Assembly: GCA_027485795.1 (NCBI GenBank)
Contig: JAIXQK010000010.1
Coordinates: 1 to 34,384 of the forward strand
DNA: 34,384 nucleotides
Source: Oxalobacteraceae bacterium
GTDB lineage: Bacteria; Pseudomonadota; Gammaproteobacteria; Burkholderiales; Burkholderiaceae_D
Direction of reading: 5' to 3'
The notes below the pieces were generated by a model, which saw only the letters and a program-made list of their open reading frames with translations, was not told where the DNA came from and searched no databases. Shown in pieces: positions 22,648-31,177 of the stretch (position 1 is the stretch's first letter; each line of letters opens with the position of its first letter). Made by a program: the position numbers and the translations under genes.

Positions 22648-23487
22648 TCAGCCTCCAGAGTTTTGCTTCACCAGTCGCTCCATAAAGAATTGCAGACCAC
22701 CAGACAGGTGGCTGATCTCAGGGAGGTTGGTGATCGCGTCGGCCAATCGGCGGAAGTCTCGCGCACCGGCACTGCCGGGTGCAAACTCCATCACGGACTG
22801 GTACTTCTTCAAGGCCGACAAAACCAGCTCGTCGGTTTCAATAGATGTCAGATACTGCAGTGTCTTGCCAAGGAAACGATCGCAGACTTCATTCACGCGG
22901 CGGTACAACTGAGCGCCAGCGGCTTGGCTTTCGACCATGTTGGGAATCAGATAGATCTCATCCAACTCCAGATCGCGGGTCATCACTTTAATGATGCCGT
23001 AGGCATCGGCGATCGAAGAGGGCTCGTCTTTGACAACAATGAAGCGACGTTGGCAAGCTTCCATGAATGCCAATACCGACGGCGCAATACCCGCAGCGGT
23101 ATCGACGATCAGATAGTCGATTTCATCATCGAGCTCTGAGAAGGCTTGCACGATGCCAGCGGTCACTGGTGCCGAGATTGCCGCCATCTGATGCACACCC
23201 GAAGCGCCGGGTACCAGCTTCACGCCTTGGCGTGAGGTGACAATCACTTCCTTCAGCGATTTTTCACCGGCGATCACATGCGATAAGTTGTACTGCGTCT
23301 GGCAGCCGAGCGCGATTTGCGCATTCGCCAGCCCCAAATCCGCATCCAGCAGCATCACCTGCTTACCCATCATCGACAAAGCGACCGCGAGATTCGATGA
23401 CAAGGTCGTCTTGCCGACGCCACCTTTACCGCTGGCGATGCCGATCACCTCGGTACGGCGCTTGGTTTGTGCTTGCTTAGCTTGCAT
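22648..23487 (-). CDS. flhG: Flagellar number regulator FlhG/FleN (MinD-like ATPase)
   Basis: 279 residues. The deviant Walker A SGKGGVGKTT lies at about 19-28, switch I LLDADLGLANAQIALG, and switch II IVDTAAGIAPSV, followed by the FlhG-typical ending. FlhG/FleN limits flagellar number and, in Pseudomonas, antagonises FleQ; here it is encoded in the same cluster as a FleQ-like protein. ATG 23487 is preferred over TTG 23502; it overlaps the end of flhF by 11 bases, and AAGAG lies five bases upstream. fliA follows directly. Confidence 0.94.
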   Translation of the reverse strand: MQAKQAQTKRRTEVIGIASGKGGVGKTTLSSNLAVALSMMGKQVMLLDADLGLANAQIALGCQTQYNLSHVIAGEKSLKEVIVTSRQGVKLVPGASGVHQMAAISAPVTAGIVQAFSELDDEIDYLIVDTAAGIAPSVLAFMEACQRRFIVVKDEPSSIADAYGIIKVMTRDLELDEIYLIPNMVESQAAGAQLYRRVNEVCDRFLGKTLQYLTSIETDELVLSALKKYQSVMEFAPGSAGARDFRRLADAITNLPEISHLSGGLQFFMERLVKQNSGG

Positions 23488-24823
23488 GAGCGCTCTTTTC
23501 AAGACGTGCGACCAGCGCTTGCGCGGCAGTCATAACTGATGGATCGGTGACTTCAATACCTAAGTCGTCGACTAATTCATCGGCCACCAGTGGCATCTCA
23601 ACCGAGAGACCTCGGATCGCCAGTGTGACAAGTTCGTTGGCCGTGAGTACGGTGCAGCCTTCGGTTGCGAGCGGTGAGTGCGATGCGGCCGATAACGGTA
23701 CTGATTTGTCGCATAGCACTTGAATCAGCGCCCACGGCTGGGTCGCTTCGTCCAGGCGCGAGGCCATCAGGCTGTGCCAGTGCGTAGGCGCATCCACCAG
23801 ATACTTGCGTACGGTGGTGCCAGCTGCGTCAGCAGGTAACAATAAATGACAGGCGATGTCCGACGAGCATGAACGGATCTGTTCAATGCGCGCGAACACT
23901 TCCACACCCGGGGTATCGATCAGCACCAAGTGGCGCTGGCCTAATTCGCCGAGCAGAATTTTTAAAGTTTCCGGGTCATTCGCACGCAGGCAATCCACAC
24001 CGGCTTGTGCGCACAGCATTTGAATCTGGCTCCAGGCACCGGCACGTTGATCCGCGTAGGAGATCACTGCCACCGATTCCGGACCTTTGCGTTCAGCAGC
24101 GGTGCGTGCAAGACGCGCCACCATCATGGTCTTGCCTGCACCGGCAGGGCCGGTGATGGCATGCACGCCGCGCTGCGGCAGCTTGGCCCAGTGTTCACCC
24201 ATGCTCTTCGACAGGTGCGCATGCAGTGATTGTTTCGCCTGCGCCAGATCATCCATCGCGCTCACATGATCGACCAGCAGGGTACGCAGTGAGACAGGAA
24301 TACTAGCTTCGGCTAATGCAGCAACTAAGGGCTTGACCGCGCTGCGTGAAGGCGACTCGCTCTGCCAGGCGTTAATACGCTGTGCCATCTTGAATTCTTT
24401 GCGGATCGCAGCCAGTTCATCCCGCACCAGGTCAACGATTTCACGACCACGAATGTAATCGCGATGATCGGCGGCACGGCGGTCGGTACTGCTATTCGAT
24501 GACTCGGCCTGTGCGCGTTGACGCAGCACGCTGTCGTAGGTCACGTCATCTTCGATGTCGTCAGACAGTTCTTTCTGCTCACGCACACTTTCGCGCAATG
24601 CCGTCTGGAACAGTTTGGTGTCACCGCTGTCGGTGCTTCGGTTGGCTTGCAGCCAAGGGCTGTCCTCATGCGCTGGTTCGGCGCCAAGGTCGACCGCCAC
24701 GATGACTTCGTGCTGGCCGTTGACCTTCGCATTGGAGATCACCAGTACGTCTTCACCGTACAGTTTGACGGCTTTTTCCGTCGCTCTGCGTAGGTCTTTG
24801 GCAAGGATGCGTTTCAGTTCCAT
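23477..24823 (-). CDS. flhF: Polar flagellum placement GTPase FlhF, with divergent G motifs
   Basis: 448 residues. N-terminal basic domain (MELKRILAKDLRRATEKAV, 1-45) and a middle variable part, then an SRP-type NG domain. G1 is GPAGAGKT (225-232) and the G3 region LIDTPG (301-306) replaces the usual DTAG. The G4 position reads SRLDE (355-359) instead of TKLDE, and the following GQ-VPEDL-type segment is not recognisable. FlhF normally sets polar placement of the flagellum and is switched by FlhG. The changed G4 lysine suggests altered GTP specificity or affinity. It starts 14 bases after flhA and overlaps flhG. Confidence 0.93.
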   Translation of the reverse strand: MELKRILAKDLRRATEKAVKLYGEDVLVISNAKVNGQHEVIVAVDLGAEPAHEDSPWLQANRSTDSGDTKLFQTALRESVREQKELSDDIEDDVTYDSVLRQRAQAESSNSSTDRRAADHRDYIRGREIVDLVRDELAAIRKEFKMAQRINAWQSESPSRSAVKPLVAALAEASIPVSLRTLLVDHVSAMDDLAQAKQSLHAHLSKSMGEHWAKLPQRGVHAITGPAGAGKTMMVARLARTAAERKGPESVAVISYADQRAGAWSQIQMLCAQAGVDCLRANDPETLKILLGELGQRHLVLIDTPGVEVFARIEQIRSCSSDIACHLLLPADAAGTTVRKYLVDAPTHWHSLMASRLDEATQPWALIQVLCDKSVPLSAASHSPLATEGCTVLTANELVTLAIRGLSVEMPLVADELVDDLGIEVTDPSVMTAAQALVARLEKSAHAS

Positions 24824-24837
24824 GATGACTGTCCTGA

Positions 24838-26937
24838 TCAGGCTTTATTCTGAGCTTCAACCGTAAAGATCACCTTGACGGCCTGGTCGTCGGGGATCTC
24901 GGTATACGACAGCACCGTCATCTCAGGGATGCGGTGCCGAACCATTTTGGATAACCATGGGCGGATCGACGGTGCGACCACCAACACGGCTGGATTACCT
25001 TGGTCTTCGACCGAGGTCGCGGCTTGGCGCAGGGCACTGAACAAGCTCTCGGCGAGGCCGGGCTCGATCACGACGCTTTGCCCAGGCGCACCATTCGTCA
25101 GTACGTTGTGCAGCAATTGTTCAAGGTCGGGTGCCAATGTCATGACCGGCAGGTTGTCTTTGGCGTCGATCAGGTCTTGCACAATCATGCGGCCCAGTTT
25201 CGGACGCACGCTGGCGCTTAACTGCTCGGGATCTTGGGTTTTGGCGGCAGCCTCGGACAGCGTCTCAATGATGGTACGCATGTCGCGGATCGGGATACCC
25301 TCAGTTAATAGATGCTGCAAGGTGCGGGTGATGATGCCGAGCGCCATCTTGCCGGGCACCAGGTCTTCCACCAGCTTCGGCGACTTCTGCGCCAGCTTGT
25401 CGAGTAACTGCTGGGTCTCGTCATGCGACAGCAGCTCGGAGGCATTCTCGCGAAGTACTTTGTTCAAGTGGGTCGCAATCGCAGTCGCGGGATCGACCAC
25501 GGTGTAACCGAGCGTACGCGCGTAGTCGCGCTGTGAAGGATCAATCCACACAGCATCCAGACCGAACGCAGGTTCTTTGGTTGGGATGCCCTCAAGTTGG
25601 CCGTAGACTTTGCCCGGGTTGATGGCCAGTTCGCTGCCAGATTTGATATCGCCTTTGCCGCGTACCACCCCGTTCAAGACGATGTGATACACGTCCGGAT
25701 CCAGATTCAGCGCGTCTCGAATACGCACCGGCTGCACCAGGAAGCCCAATTCGGCAGAGAGTTTCTTACGTACACCTTTGACGCGTGGCATCAGCTGCCC
25801 ACCGGTCTCGGGGTTAACCAGCGGGATCAGCCCATAGCCAAGTTCCAGGCCAATCAGGTCAACCGCTTCCACATCATCCCAGCCCAGTTCTTTCGGCTCG
25901 TCGGCTTTTTGTTCGGCCGCGGCCTGCTCGGATTCAATGGCGGATTTTTCCTCAGTCCGCAACAACAGGAAGCCCAGCGCAGCTGCCACCAGCGACAGCA
26001 GCAGGAAAATCATATGCGGCATGCCCGGCACGATGCCGAGGATGGTCAGGATGCCGGCACTAATAAAGAGAGCGGAAGGGTTCGAGAGCTGCGACACCGC
26101 CTGATCTGTCACCGATTCTGAGGTGGTAACGCGGGTGACGATGATCGCAGTTGCCAGCGACAGGAACAGCGAGGGAATCTGGGAGACCAGGCCGTCGCCA
26201 ATCGTCAGCAGGGTGTACAGCTTGCCGGCGTCGGAGAAGGTGAGGTCATGTTGGGCGACGCCGATAGCGAGGCCGCCCACAATATTAATGATCAGGATCA
26301 GCAGACCGGCAATCGCATCACCGGAGACGAATTTTGAAGCACCGTCCATCGAGCCGAAGAAGTCCGCTTCCTGCGCGATCTCGTCGCGCCGGGTCTTGGC
26401 CTGTTCTTGGGTGATCGAGCCGGCGTTCAGGTCGGCATCAATCGCCATCTGCTTGCCCGGCATCGCGTCCAGGGTGAAGCGGGCGTTAACTTCGGATACG
26501 CGGCCGGCACCCTTGGTGACCACGATGAAGTTAATCAACATCAAGATCACGAAGATAATGAAGCCCACTAAATAGTTACCGGCGATCACGAACTCGCCGA
26601 AAGCGGCAATCACCGCGCCCGCCGCGTGCTCGCCCTCGTGGCCATTGACCAGAATGACGCGGGTCGAGGCCACGTTCAGCGCCAGCCGCAGCATGGTTGC
26701 AAAAAGTAAAACAGAAGGGAAGGATGAGAAATCCAGCGGTCGCCGGGTGCCAATCGCCACCATGATCACCATGATGCTGATCAGGATGTTAAATGTGAAA
26801 AGCACGTCCAGCAGCAGCGGCGGCAGCGGCAGCACCAGCATGGCCATAATCAACAGCACAAGGAAGGGGATGCCGAGTCCTTTGAACTCGAACCCCGACA
26901 ATCGCTGTCGAATTGTTGACATGGAAGACGTACTCAT
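24838..26937 (-). CDS. flhA: Flagellar export gate protein FlhA
   Basis: 699 residues, full length for the FHIPEP family. The N-terminal half has eight hydrophobic helices up to about 330. It contains the RRPLDFSSFPSVLLFATMLRLALNVASTRVIL segment and the loop RFTLDAMPGKQMAIDADLNAG, both diagnostic. The C-terminal cytoplasmic domain (about 355-695) includes QLMPRVKGVRKKLSAELGFLVQPVRIRD and DLVPGKMALGIITRTLQHLLTEGIPIRDMRTIIE. It forms the nonameric docking ring that receives chaperone-substrate complexes. First gene of the flhA-flhF-flhG-fliA operon; ATG 26937, with a sigma-54 promoter about 74 bases upstream. Confidence 0.97.
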   Translation of the reverse strand: MSTSSMSTIRQRLSGFEFKGLGIPFLVLLIMAMLVLPLPPLLLDVLFTFNILISIMVIMVAIGTRRPLDFSSFPSVLLFATMLRLALNVASTRVILVNGHEGEHAAGAVIAAFGEFVIAGNYLVGFIIFVILMLINFIVVTKGAGRVSEVNARFTLDAMPGKQMAIDADLNAGSITQEQAKTRRDEIAQEADFFGSMDGASKFVSGDAIAGLLILIINIVGGLAIGVAQHDLTFSDAGKLYTLLTIGDGLVSQIPSLFLSLATAIIVTRVTTSESVTDQAVSQLSNPSALFISAGILTILGIVPGMPHMIFLLLSLVAAALGFLLLRTEEKSAIESEQAAAEQKADEPKELGWDDVEAVDLIGLELGYGLIPLVNPETGGQLMPRVKGVRKKLSAELGFLVQPVRIRDALNLDPDVYHIVLNGVVRGKGDIKSGSELAINPGKVYGQLEGIPTKEPAFGLDAVWIDPSQRDYARTLGYTVVDPATAIATHLNKVLRENASELLSHDETQQLLDKLAQKSPKLVEDLVPGKMALGIITRTLQHLLTEGIPIRDMRTIIETLSEAAAKTQDPEQLSASVRPKLGRMIVQDLIDAKDNLPVMTLAPDLEQLLHNVLTNGAPGQSVVIEPGLAESLFSALRQAATSVEDQGNPAVLVVAPSIRPWLSKMVRHRIPEMTVLSYTEIPDDQAVKVIFTVEAQNKA

Positions 26938-27010
26938 CAGTAAAACCGCTTTTTAATCAATAACTTGCAAATTCATCCAAGTCTGGATGGGTTTCTACGC
27001 GTTACTACTA

Positions 27011-27026
27011 AGCAATTGATGTGCCA
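27011..27026 (-). promoter_or_regulatory. Sigma-54 promoter of the flhA operon
   Basis: Minus strand reads TGGCACA-TCAA-TTGCT, one base from the consensus TGGCACG-N4-TTGCW, with the obligatory GG-N10-GC. Predicted transcription start is near 26999, giving a leader of about 60 bases to flhA. Confidence 0.9.
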
Positions 27027-27070
27027 CCAGCCTGTCGGGTCTGCCAAGCCAACTTGAGGGCCGGCGGAAT

Positions 27071-27097
27071 TAAAGATGCGTAACTCCCTGCCGATTA
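27071..27097 (+). promoter_or_regulatory. Sigma-28 (FliA) promoter of the flgP-flgT group
   Basis: Reads TAAA, exactly 15 bases, then GCCGATTA (consensus GCCGATAA, one mismatch). Orientation and position, about 164 bases before flgP, fit. It would put outer-membrane ring genes into the late class. Confidence 0.85.
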
Positions 27098-27260
27098 ACC
27101 GGGGGAATGAGGATGCATTGTCTTCAGTTAATTGTTTGCCAAGCGGTGAAAATCGGGACTGGTTCCGGCATGATCGGAATTGTTTCCTGCCGGACAGTCC
27201 GGCGAACCGTAGGCTGAATCGGCTGCCTGTTCGCTGCTGAACAACAAAGAGGGGTGAATC

Positions 27261-27875
27261 ATGAACAAGATGTCCAAATGCTCAATGCTGACGCTGGCAG
27301 TGCTGATGTCGGCATGCCAGACGATCCCGTCGGTCGCAGTGGCCGATAACGCCTCGGCAGCTGCCGAGGTTAAAGCGGCTGACCCCGCACCGGTACCTGC
27401 GCCTGCGCCGGCCACCGTGGCGGAGCCGAAAGCGGCAACTGCCTCGCCGGTAGCGCCACCGCCGCCGCCAGTGGCATCCTCGAAAGAGGAGCCGGTCAGC
27501 ATGATCACGCCGATGGCTGAGCGTAATGCCACCATCCGCGGCACGGGTTATGCCGTGATCAGCACGCAAAACCACCGCAACCCGGCTCAGCAACGCCTGA
27601 TGGCGATCCGCGCCTCGAAGCTTGACGCTTATCGTGCCCTGACCGAACAGGTCTATGGCCAGCAGCTCGATGCAACCACCACCGTGGCCGAGATGATGAT
27701 CACCAGTGATACCTTCCGCACTCGTGTGCAGGGCATTATTTACGGTGCTGTGCTGGAGTCGATCACCCCTATCGGTGACGACACCTATGAGACCACGCTC
27801 TCGCTGGATGGCCGCGTTGTGAATGATCTGCGCGTGCTGTATCTGAGCCAGATGGCTTCAGCGCGTCGCCGTTAA
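27261..27875 (+). CDS. flgP: Flagellar outer-membrane lipoprotein FlgP (LPP20 family)
   Basis: 204 residues. Signal peptide with a lipobox at MSAC (Cys19 becomes the lipidated N-terminus). A Pro/Ala-rich spacer (about 40-78) precedes the LPP20/FlgP domain: IRGTGYAVISTQ, then QQRLMAIRASKLDAYRALTEQVYG (the family hallmark), and VQGIIYGAVLESITPIGDDTYETTLSLDG. In Vibrio and related bacteria FlgP forms an outer ring at the outer membrane around the basal body. AGAGGGG precedes ATG 27261. flgT follows 25 bases later, as in Vibrio, which supports the call. Confidence 0.88.
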   Translation: MNKMSKCSMLTLAVLMSACQTIPSVAVADNASAAAEVKAADPAPVPAPAPATVAEPKAATASPVAPPPPPVASSKEEPVSMITPMAERNATIRGTGYAVISTQNHRNPAQQRLMAIRASKLDAYRALTEQVYGQQLDATTTVAEMMITSDTFRTRVQGIIYGAVLESITPIGDDTYETTLSLDGRVVNDLRVLYLSQMASARRR

Positions 27876-27900
27876 TCGACGACGCACACTGGAGCCGATC

Positions 27901-29061
27901 ATGCGCCTGCGCCTGCTCTCGATGCTGATAGCGCTGCCTCTGGCCGGGGCGGTCACCACCGCCTGGCCTGCAGACAGCGTCCTGCCCACCGAGCCGAAGA
28001 AGCGTCTCGAGGCACTCCAGCACGCGCTGATCAGCGCGGCGATGGAAGGCCAGACCCGGGTACGCAATGCGGCCTGGATCGATAGCACCGGCAAGATGCA
28101 TGAGAACACCCGCATCACCTCGGAGATGAAAGTACGCAATATGCGCGTGCTGAATTACCTGACAGTGGAAGAGGGTGTGTCCGCGGCGATCATCGCCGAG
28201 GGCAAAGGTGTGATGCCGGATGAAGAAGTGTGTCGTGCCAATCAGCAGCGGTATCGCCGCGAGGCGACGCTGGATATTGGCATGGGTATTGAAGCCAGTG
28301 GCGCCGATCAGGCGTTTTGGCAACCCTTCATGCAGCAAGCACGCGCACGATTTGCGGCCAAAGCGATGGCTAGCCGCCGCTGGTCTTTAGCGCCGACTGC
28401 GCGCATGCCAGCCTCTGCCTATGATCGCCAGCTGCTCGGCTATGTGCCCGAGATCAGCCCCTACCAGATGGTGATCGAGGTATTGCCAGCGGGTGCGCTC
28501 GGTATCGAGCCAGTACGTCCAGCGAGCAGCCGAGAGCAGCGCGTTGCCGAGACTATCAAGGTGGTCAAGGATTACTGGAATGACGAGCCTGCGAAACGTG
28601 CGCCGATCCCCTTCGTTCTGCGCTTGTCTGTGATCGAGCGCTTGAATCAAAGAATTCTCTGGCAGGACGCGGTACCGCTGTTCTTCCCAGAGCAGAAGCT
28701 GATGCACAACTCGCAGCCGTTGCCGATTGGCTTGCTGACCGAGCTCGACAAGGTGGTCGCGCGTTGGCAGCAAAAACTGGACGGCGACTTTGGCTGCCGC
28801 CCGCAAAGCTTCAACGTGATGCAAGAGGCCAAGCAAGGCTGGGTGATTAACGCAGGTCAGTTGGCCGGTCTGTCGGTTGGTGACCAGCTCTTATTGATGA
28901 ATCGCGAGCAATTGCCAGCACGTATCCTCGAACCTGATAGTGGCCAGCACCTGGCGCTGGTAGAGGTCGTGGCGGTTGCCAATGACCGTGCCGTGGTGCG
29001 CAAGCTGGCTGGACCAGCGAGCGCTGGTAAATCCGGCGACTGGGTCGCGACACCCTTCTGA
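27901..29061 (+). CDS. flgT: Flagellar H-ring protein FlgT
   Basis: 386 residues with a signal peptide (cleavage probably after AWPA, about residue 24), close to Vibrio FlgT (about 377). The N-terminal domain has MEGQTRVRNAAWIDSTGKMHENTRITSEMKVRN; the middle domain contains PYQMVIEVLPAGAL and FVLRLSVIERLNQRILWQDAVPL; the C-terminal domain (about 310-386) reads QGWVINAGQLAGLSVGDQLLLMNRE and ends with DWVATPF. FlgT forms the periplasmic H ring needed for stable stators in polar sheathed or high-torque motors. Position behind flgP agrees. ATG 27901. Confidence 0.85.
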   Translation: MRLRLLSMLIALPLAGAVTTAWPADSVLPTEPKKRLEALQHALISAAMEGQTRVRNAAWIDSTGKMHENTRITSEMKVRNMRVLNYLTVEEGVSAAIIAEGKGVMPDEEVCRANQQRYRREATLDIGMGIEASGADQAFWQPFMQQARARFAAKAMASRRWSLAPTARMPASAYDRQLLGYVPEISPYQMVIEVLPAGALGIEPVRPASSREQRVAETIKVVKDYWNDEPAKRAPIPFVLRLSVIERLNQRILWQDAVPLFFPEQKLMHNSQPLPIGLLTELDKVVARWQQKLDGDFGCRPQSFNVMQEAKQGWVINAGQLAGLSVGDQLLLMNREQLPARILEPDSGQHLALVEVVAVANDRAVVRKLAGPASAGKSGDWVATPF

Positions 29062-29081
29062 TAGAAATACCGGAGAGAACA

Positions 29082-30056
29082 ATGAAAATCGCTCAACGAC
29101 AACTCCTGATCGCCGCCTTAGTACTGCTCTTCGGCGGCAATGTATTCGCCGCTGATCCTCCGAAGGAAGAAGCCAAGAAAGAGGAAAAAAAGGACGAGGC
29201 CAAGAAGGACGAGAAAAAAGACGAGGCCAAGAAAGACGGCAAGGACGGCAAAGAGCCGCCCAAGGCCGAAGCACCGGCCGAGCCTGAGCTGCCGTCCAAG
29301 CCTTATCCCAAGAATGCAAGCCCGAAAGCCTTCGCGCCTAAAGGTGAGCCGAAGAAATTCGAGGAAGCTGCTGCCAAGCCGGGAGACAAGCCAGCTGATA
29401 AGCCAGCCGACAAGATGGCCGACAAGGCCGCCGAAAAGCATGGCGCGGACAAGTCTGCCGACAAACACGGTGCTGACAAAGCTGCCGATCATGGCGCTGA
29501 CAAAGGTTCTGACAAGCATGCAGCGGCACCCGTTAAACCAGCACCGAAAAAGCGCAAGCCAGTCGCTGCCGCACCCAAGCCGGTGACTGACCCGGCAATG
29601 GCCACGGTCGCACGTGAATCGCTGCAGGGTGCGGGTCCGACCGGTGCTTATCAGGTCAAGTCGGGCGATAACCTCGACAAAGTGATCAAGAAAACCATGC
29701 CTAACAGCCCATTCTCGATGGACGTGATGCGTGAGGCGTTTGCACGCGCCAATCCGCAGCTGCTGGGCGAGGTGAAGGCCATGAAGCTGAAGCCAGGCTC
29801 GACCCTGAATGTGCCAGGTGCAGCGGTACTGCGCCAGGTGGTGTTGGGTGACCCCGCGCCGCAGGCCGAGATCAAGCAAATCAAGGCGCCTGAGTTGCAT
29901 CGTGTCGCACCAGTGGTCGCTCCGACGGTTGCGCCTACCGCCAGCGATCTCAACCCAACGATCGCGATACCGCGGCAAGCGCCGAACGTTGCCTACAACG
30001 GCCCGGCACCCGAGGTGTCTTCGGAAGAAAAGAAGAAGTGGGTTCGCTTCCCGTAA
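29082..30056 (+). CDS. Exported Lys/Glu-repeat protein with FimV/LysM-like domain
   Basis: 324 residues. Signal peptide 1-23 (ending NVFA), then a strongly charged tandem-repeat segment of KKDEAKKDE-type units (28-57). A second repeat segment, KPADKPADK and DKHGADKAADHGADK (101-146), is rich in Lys, Asp and His. A LysM/FimV-type domain lies at about 189-245: YQVKSGDNLDKVIKKTMPNSP, ANPQLLGEV, LKPGSTLNVP, in the same layout as the N-terminal domain of FimV/HubP. The tail has VAPTVAPTA repeats and ends EKKKWVRFP. It is 20 bases behind flgT and probably in that transcript. A peptidoglycan-linked periplasmic role near the flagellar ring is inference. Confidence 0.75.
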   Translation: MKIAQRQLLIAALVLLFGGNVFAADPPKEEAKKEEKKDEAKKDEKKDEAKKDGKDGKEPPKAEAPAEPELPSKPYPKNASPKAFAPKGEPKKFEEAAAKPGDKPADKPADKMADKAAEKHGADKSADKHGADKAADHGADKGSDKHAAAPVKPAPKKRKPVAAAPKPVTDPAMATVARESLQGAGPTGAYQVKSGDNLDKVIKKTMPNSPFSMDVMREAFARANPQLLGEVKAMKLKPGSTLNVPGAAVLRQVVLGDPAPQAEIKQIKAPELHRVAPVVAPTVAPTASDLNPTIAIPRQAPNVAYNGPAPEVSSEEKKKWVRFP

Positions 30057-30079
30057 CGGGATAAAGCGGCGAGCTGGCC

Positions 30080-31177
30080 GTGAACCCACTGCAAGGCACC
30101 GAGCAGACGGCCCTACCCGGCCGTCTGAATCCGTTTTATCTGGACGGTCGCGCTATCACGCTACTGCTCCCCATTGCGCAGCAACTCGGTCTGCGCGACG
30201 GGCAGATCATTCAAGCCGCGATCGAGATGCGCGGCGATTCCCTGAAGCTCCTCTACAACGGGCAGGTGATCGACTTGCCGCCCGGTCTGCGCTTTCGGCC
30301 GGGTGAGCAGCTATGGCTGCGAGCCAATCGCGGTGCCGGCGGCTGGACCCTGCGTGCCGTGGATGGTCGCGGTAGTACGGGCAGTGCGCAGGCCGCGCCT
30401 ACCGCGCTGACTGCGGCAGCGGCTGACAGCGGGATTTCTCGTTTGGCGGCGCTCTCGCTACGGCCGCCGACGTCGCCCACCTTGCTGAGCGTGTTCCAAC
30501 CCGGGGCGATGAACGGGTTTCTAAAGGCAGCCGGTGACCCGGCATTGGCCTCTTTGTTTCAGAGCATGCAGCTATCGATGCGCGGTCTGACACCCGGCGC
30601 CTTGCAAGGCGCGGTGCTGTCATCCGGCTTTTGGATGGAGGCTTTGCTGGGGCGCGGACAAGCGCCCCCATCGCCCGATAGCAAAAGCCTGCTGCGCAAG
30701 TTGATTCGGGCCTTAGCTGAGAAGGAACCCGTCAAATCCGAGCAGTTGCGGCGCGCGGTGGACGACATTGAATCAGCCCAGGTAGATTCACTCGCCGCGC
30801 AAGGCCGCGGGGAACTGGCGTTTTCCATGGTGCTGCCCTTCGTTGACGCCAACCCGGTCGAAATTAAATTCTTCCGGCCACCGCGTCGTCCGGGGCAGCA
30901 AAAACCCCCGTTCTCAGTTGACATCCATACTGAAAACAACGAGCTGGGCGAGATCTGGCTGAAGACCTCGGTGACTGAGGCGGCGCATGTCGACCTGATG
31001 ATGTGGGCCGTGAAGGAATCGGTGGTGCGGCTGGCCAAGCGCCACAGCAACGCGCTGTCCGAGCGCTTGTCGTTAGCAGGGCTCACCATGGACTCGTTCA
31101 ATATTTTCCATTCGGCCAGACCCAGCTTGCCCGACAGCTGGGCGCCGCCGGGCGCCATGTTGGATGTGAGCGCGTGA
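30080..31177 (+). CDS. Second FliK-like protein (flagellar hook-length control C-domain)
   Basis: 365 residues, starting at GTG 30080. A hydrophilic N-terminal domain (LRDGQIIQAAIEMRGDSLKLLYNGQVIDLPPGLRFRPGEQLWLR, about 38-82) is followed by an Ala-rich linker. The C-terminal part (about 270-350: PPFSVDIHTENNELGEIWLKTSVTEAAHVDLMMWAVKESVVRLAKRHSNALSERLSLAGL) has the fold pattern of the FliK hook-length domain, but it is distant. The gene is directly linked to an FlhB-like small gene (GTGA overlap), the same pairing as the FliK-like/FlhB-like pairs seen in Bacillus (YlqG/YlqH). A true FliK exists at 18709-20253, so this is a paralogue, role unknown. Confidence 0.72.
   Translation: MNPLQGTEQTALPGRLNPFYLDGRAITLLLPIAQQLGLRDGQIIQAAIEMRGDSLKLLYNGQVIDLPPGLRFRPGEQLWLRANRGAGGWTLRAVDGRGSTGSAQAAPTALTAAAADSGISRLAALSLRPPTSPTLLSVFQPGAMNGFLKAAGDPALASLFQSMQLSMRGLTPGALQGAVLSSGFWMEALLGRGQAPPSPDSKSLLRKLIRALAEKEPVKSEQLRRAVDDIESAQVDSLAAQGRGELAFSMVLPFVDANPVEIKFFRPPRRPGQQKPPFSVDIHTENNELGEIWLKTSVTEAAHVDLMMWAVKESVVRLAKRHSNALSERLSLAGLTMDSFNIFHSARPSLPDSWAPPGAMLDVSA

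Larger units (their letters stand above)
26938..27260. other. Divergent regulatory region between flhA and flgP
   Basis: 323 bases without a supported gene. It holds a minus-strand sigma-54 promoter for flhA (27011-27026) and a plus-strand sigma-28 promoter for flgP (27071-27097). It also has two short inverted repeats near flgP: TTCCG/CGGAA (27163-27179) and GCCGGA/TCCGGC (27189-27203), which would lie in the flgP leader. Nothing else recognisable. Confidence 0.8.

Noticed and set aside
23680-23700. GCCGATAA sequence (also at about 3152 and 27340) as sigma-28 -10 elements
   Set aside because: All lie inside genes and lack a TAAA box 15 bases upstream.
27064-27120. Two GG-N10-GC matches upstream of flgP that could be sigma-54 promoters
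   Set aside because: Both have poor -24 blocks and ATGC at -12; the sigma-28 site at 27071-27097 overlaps the first and fits far better.
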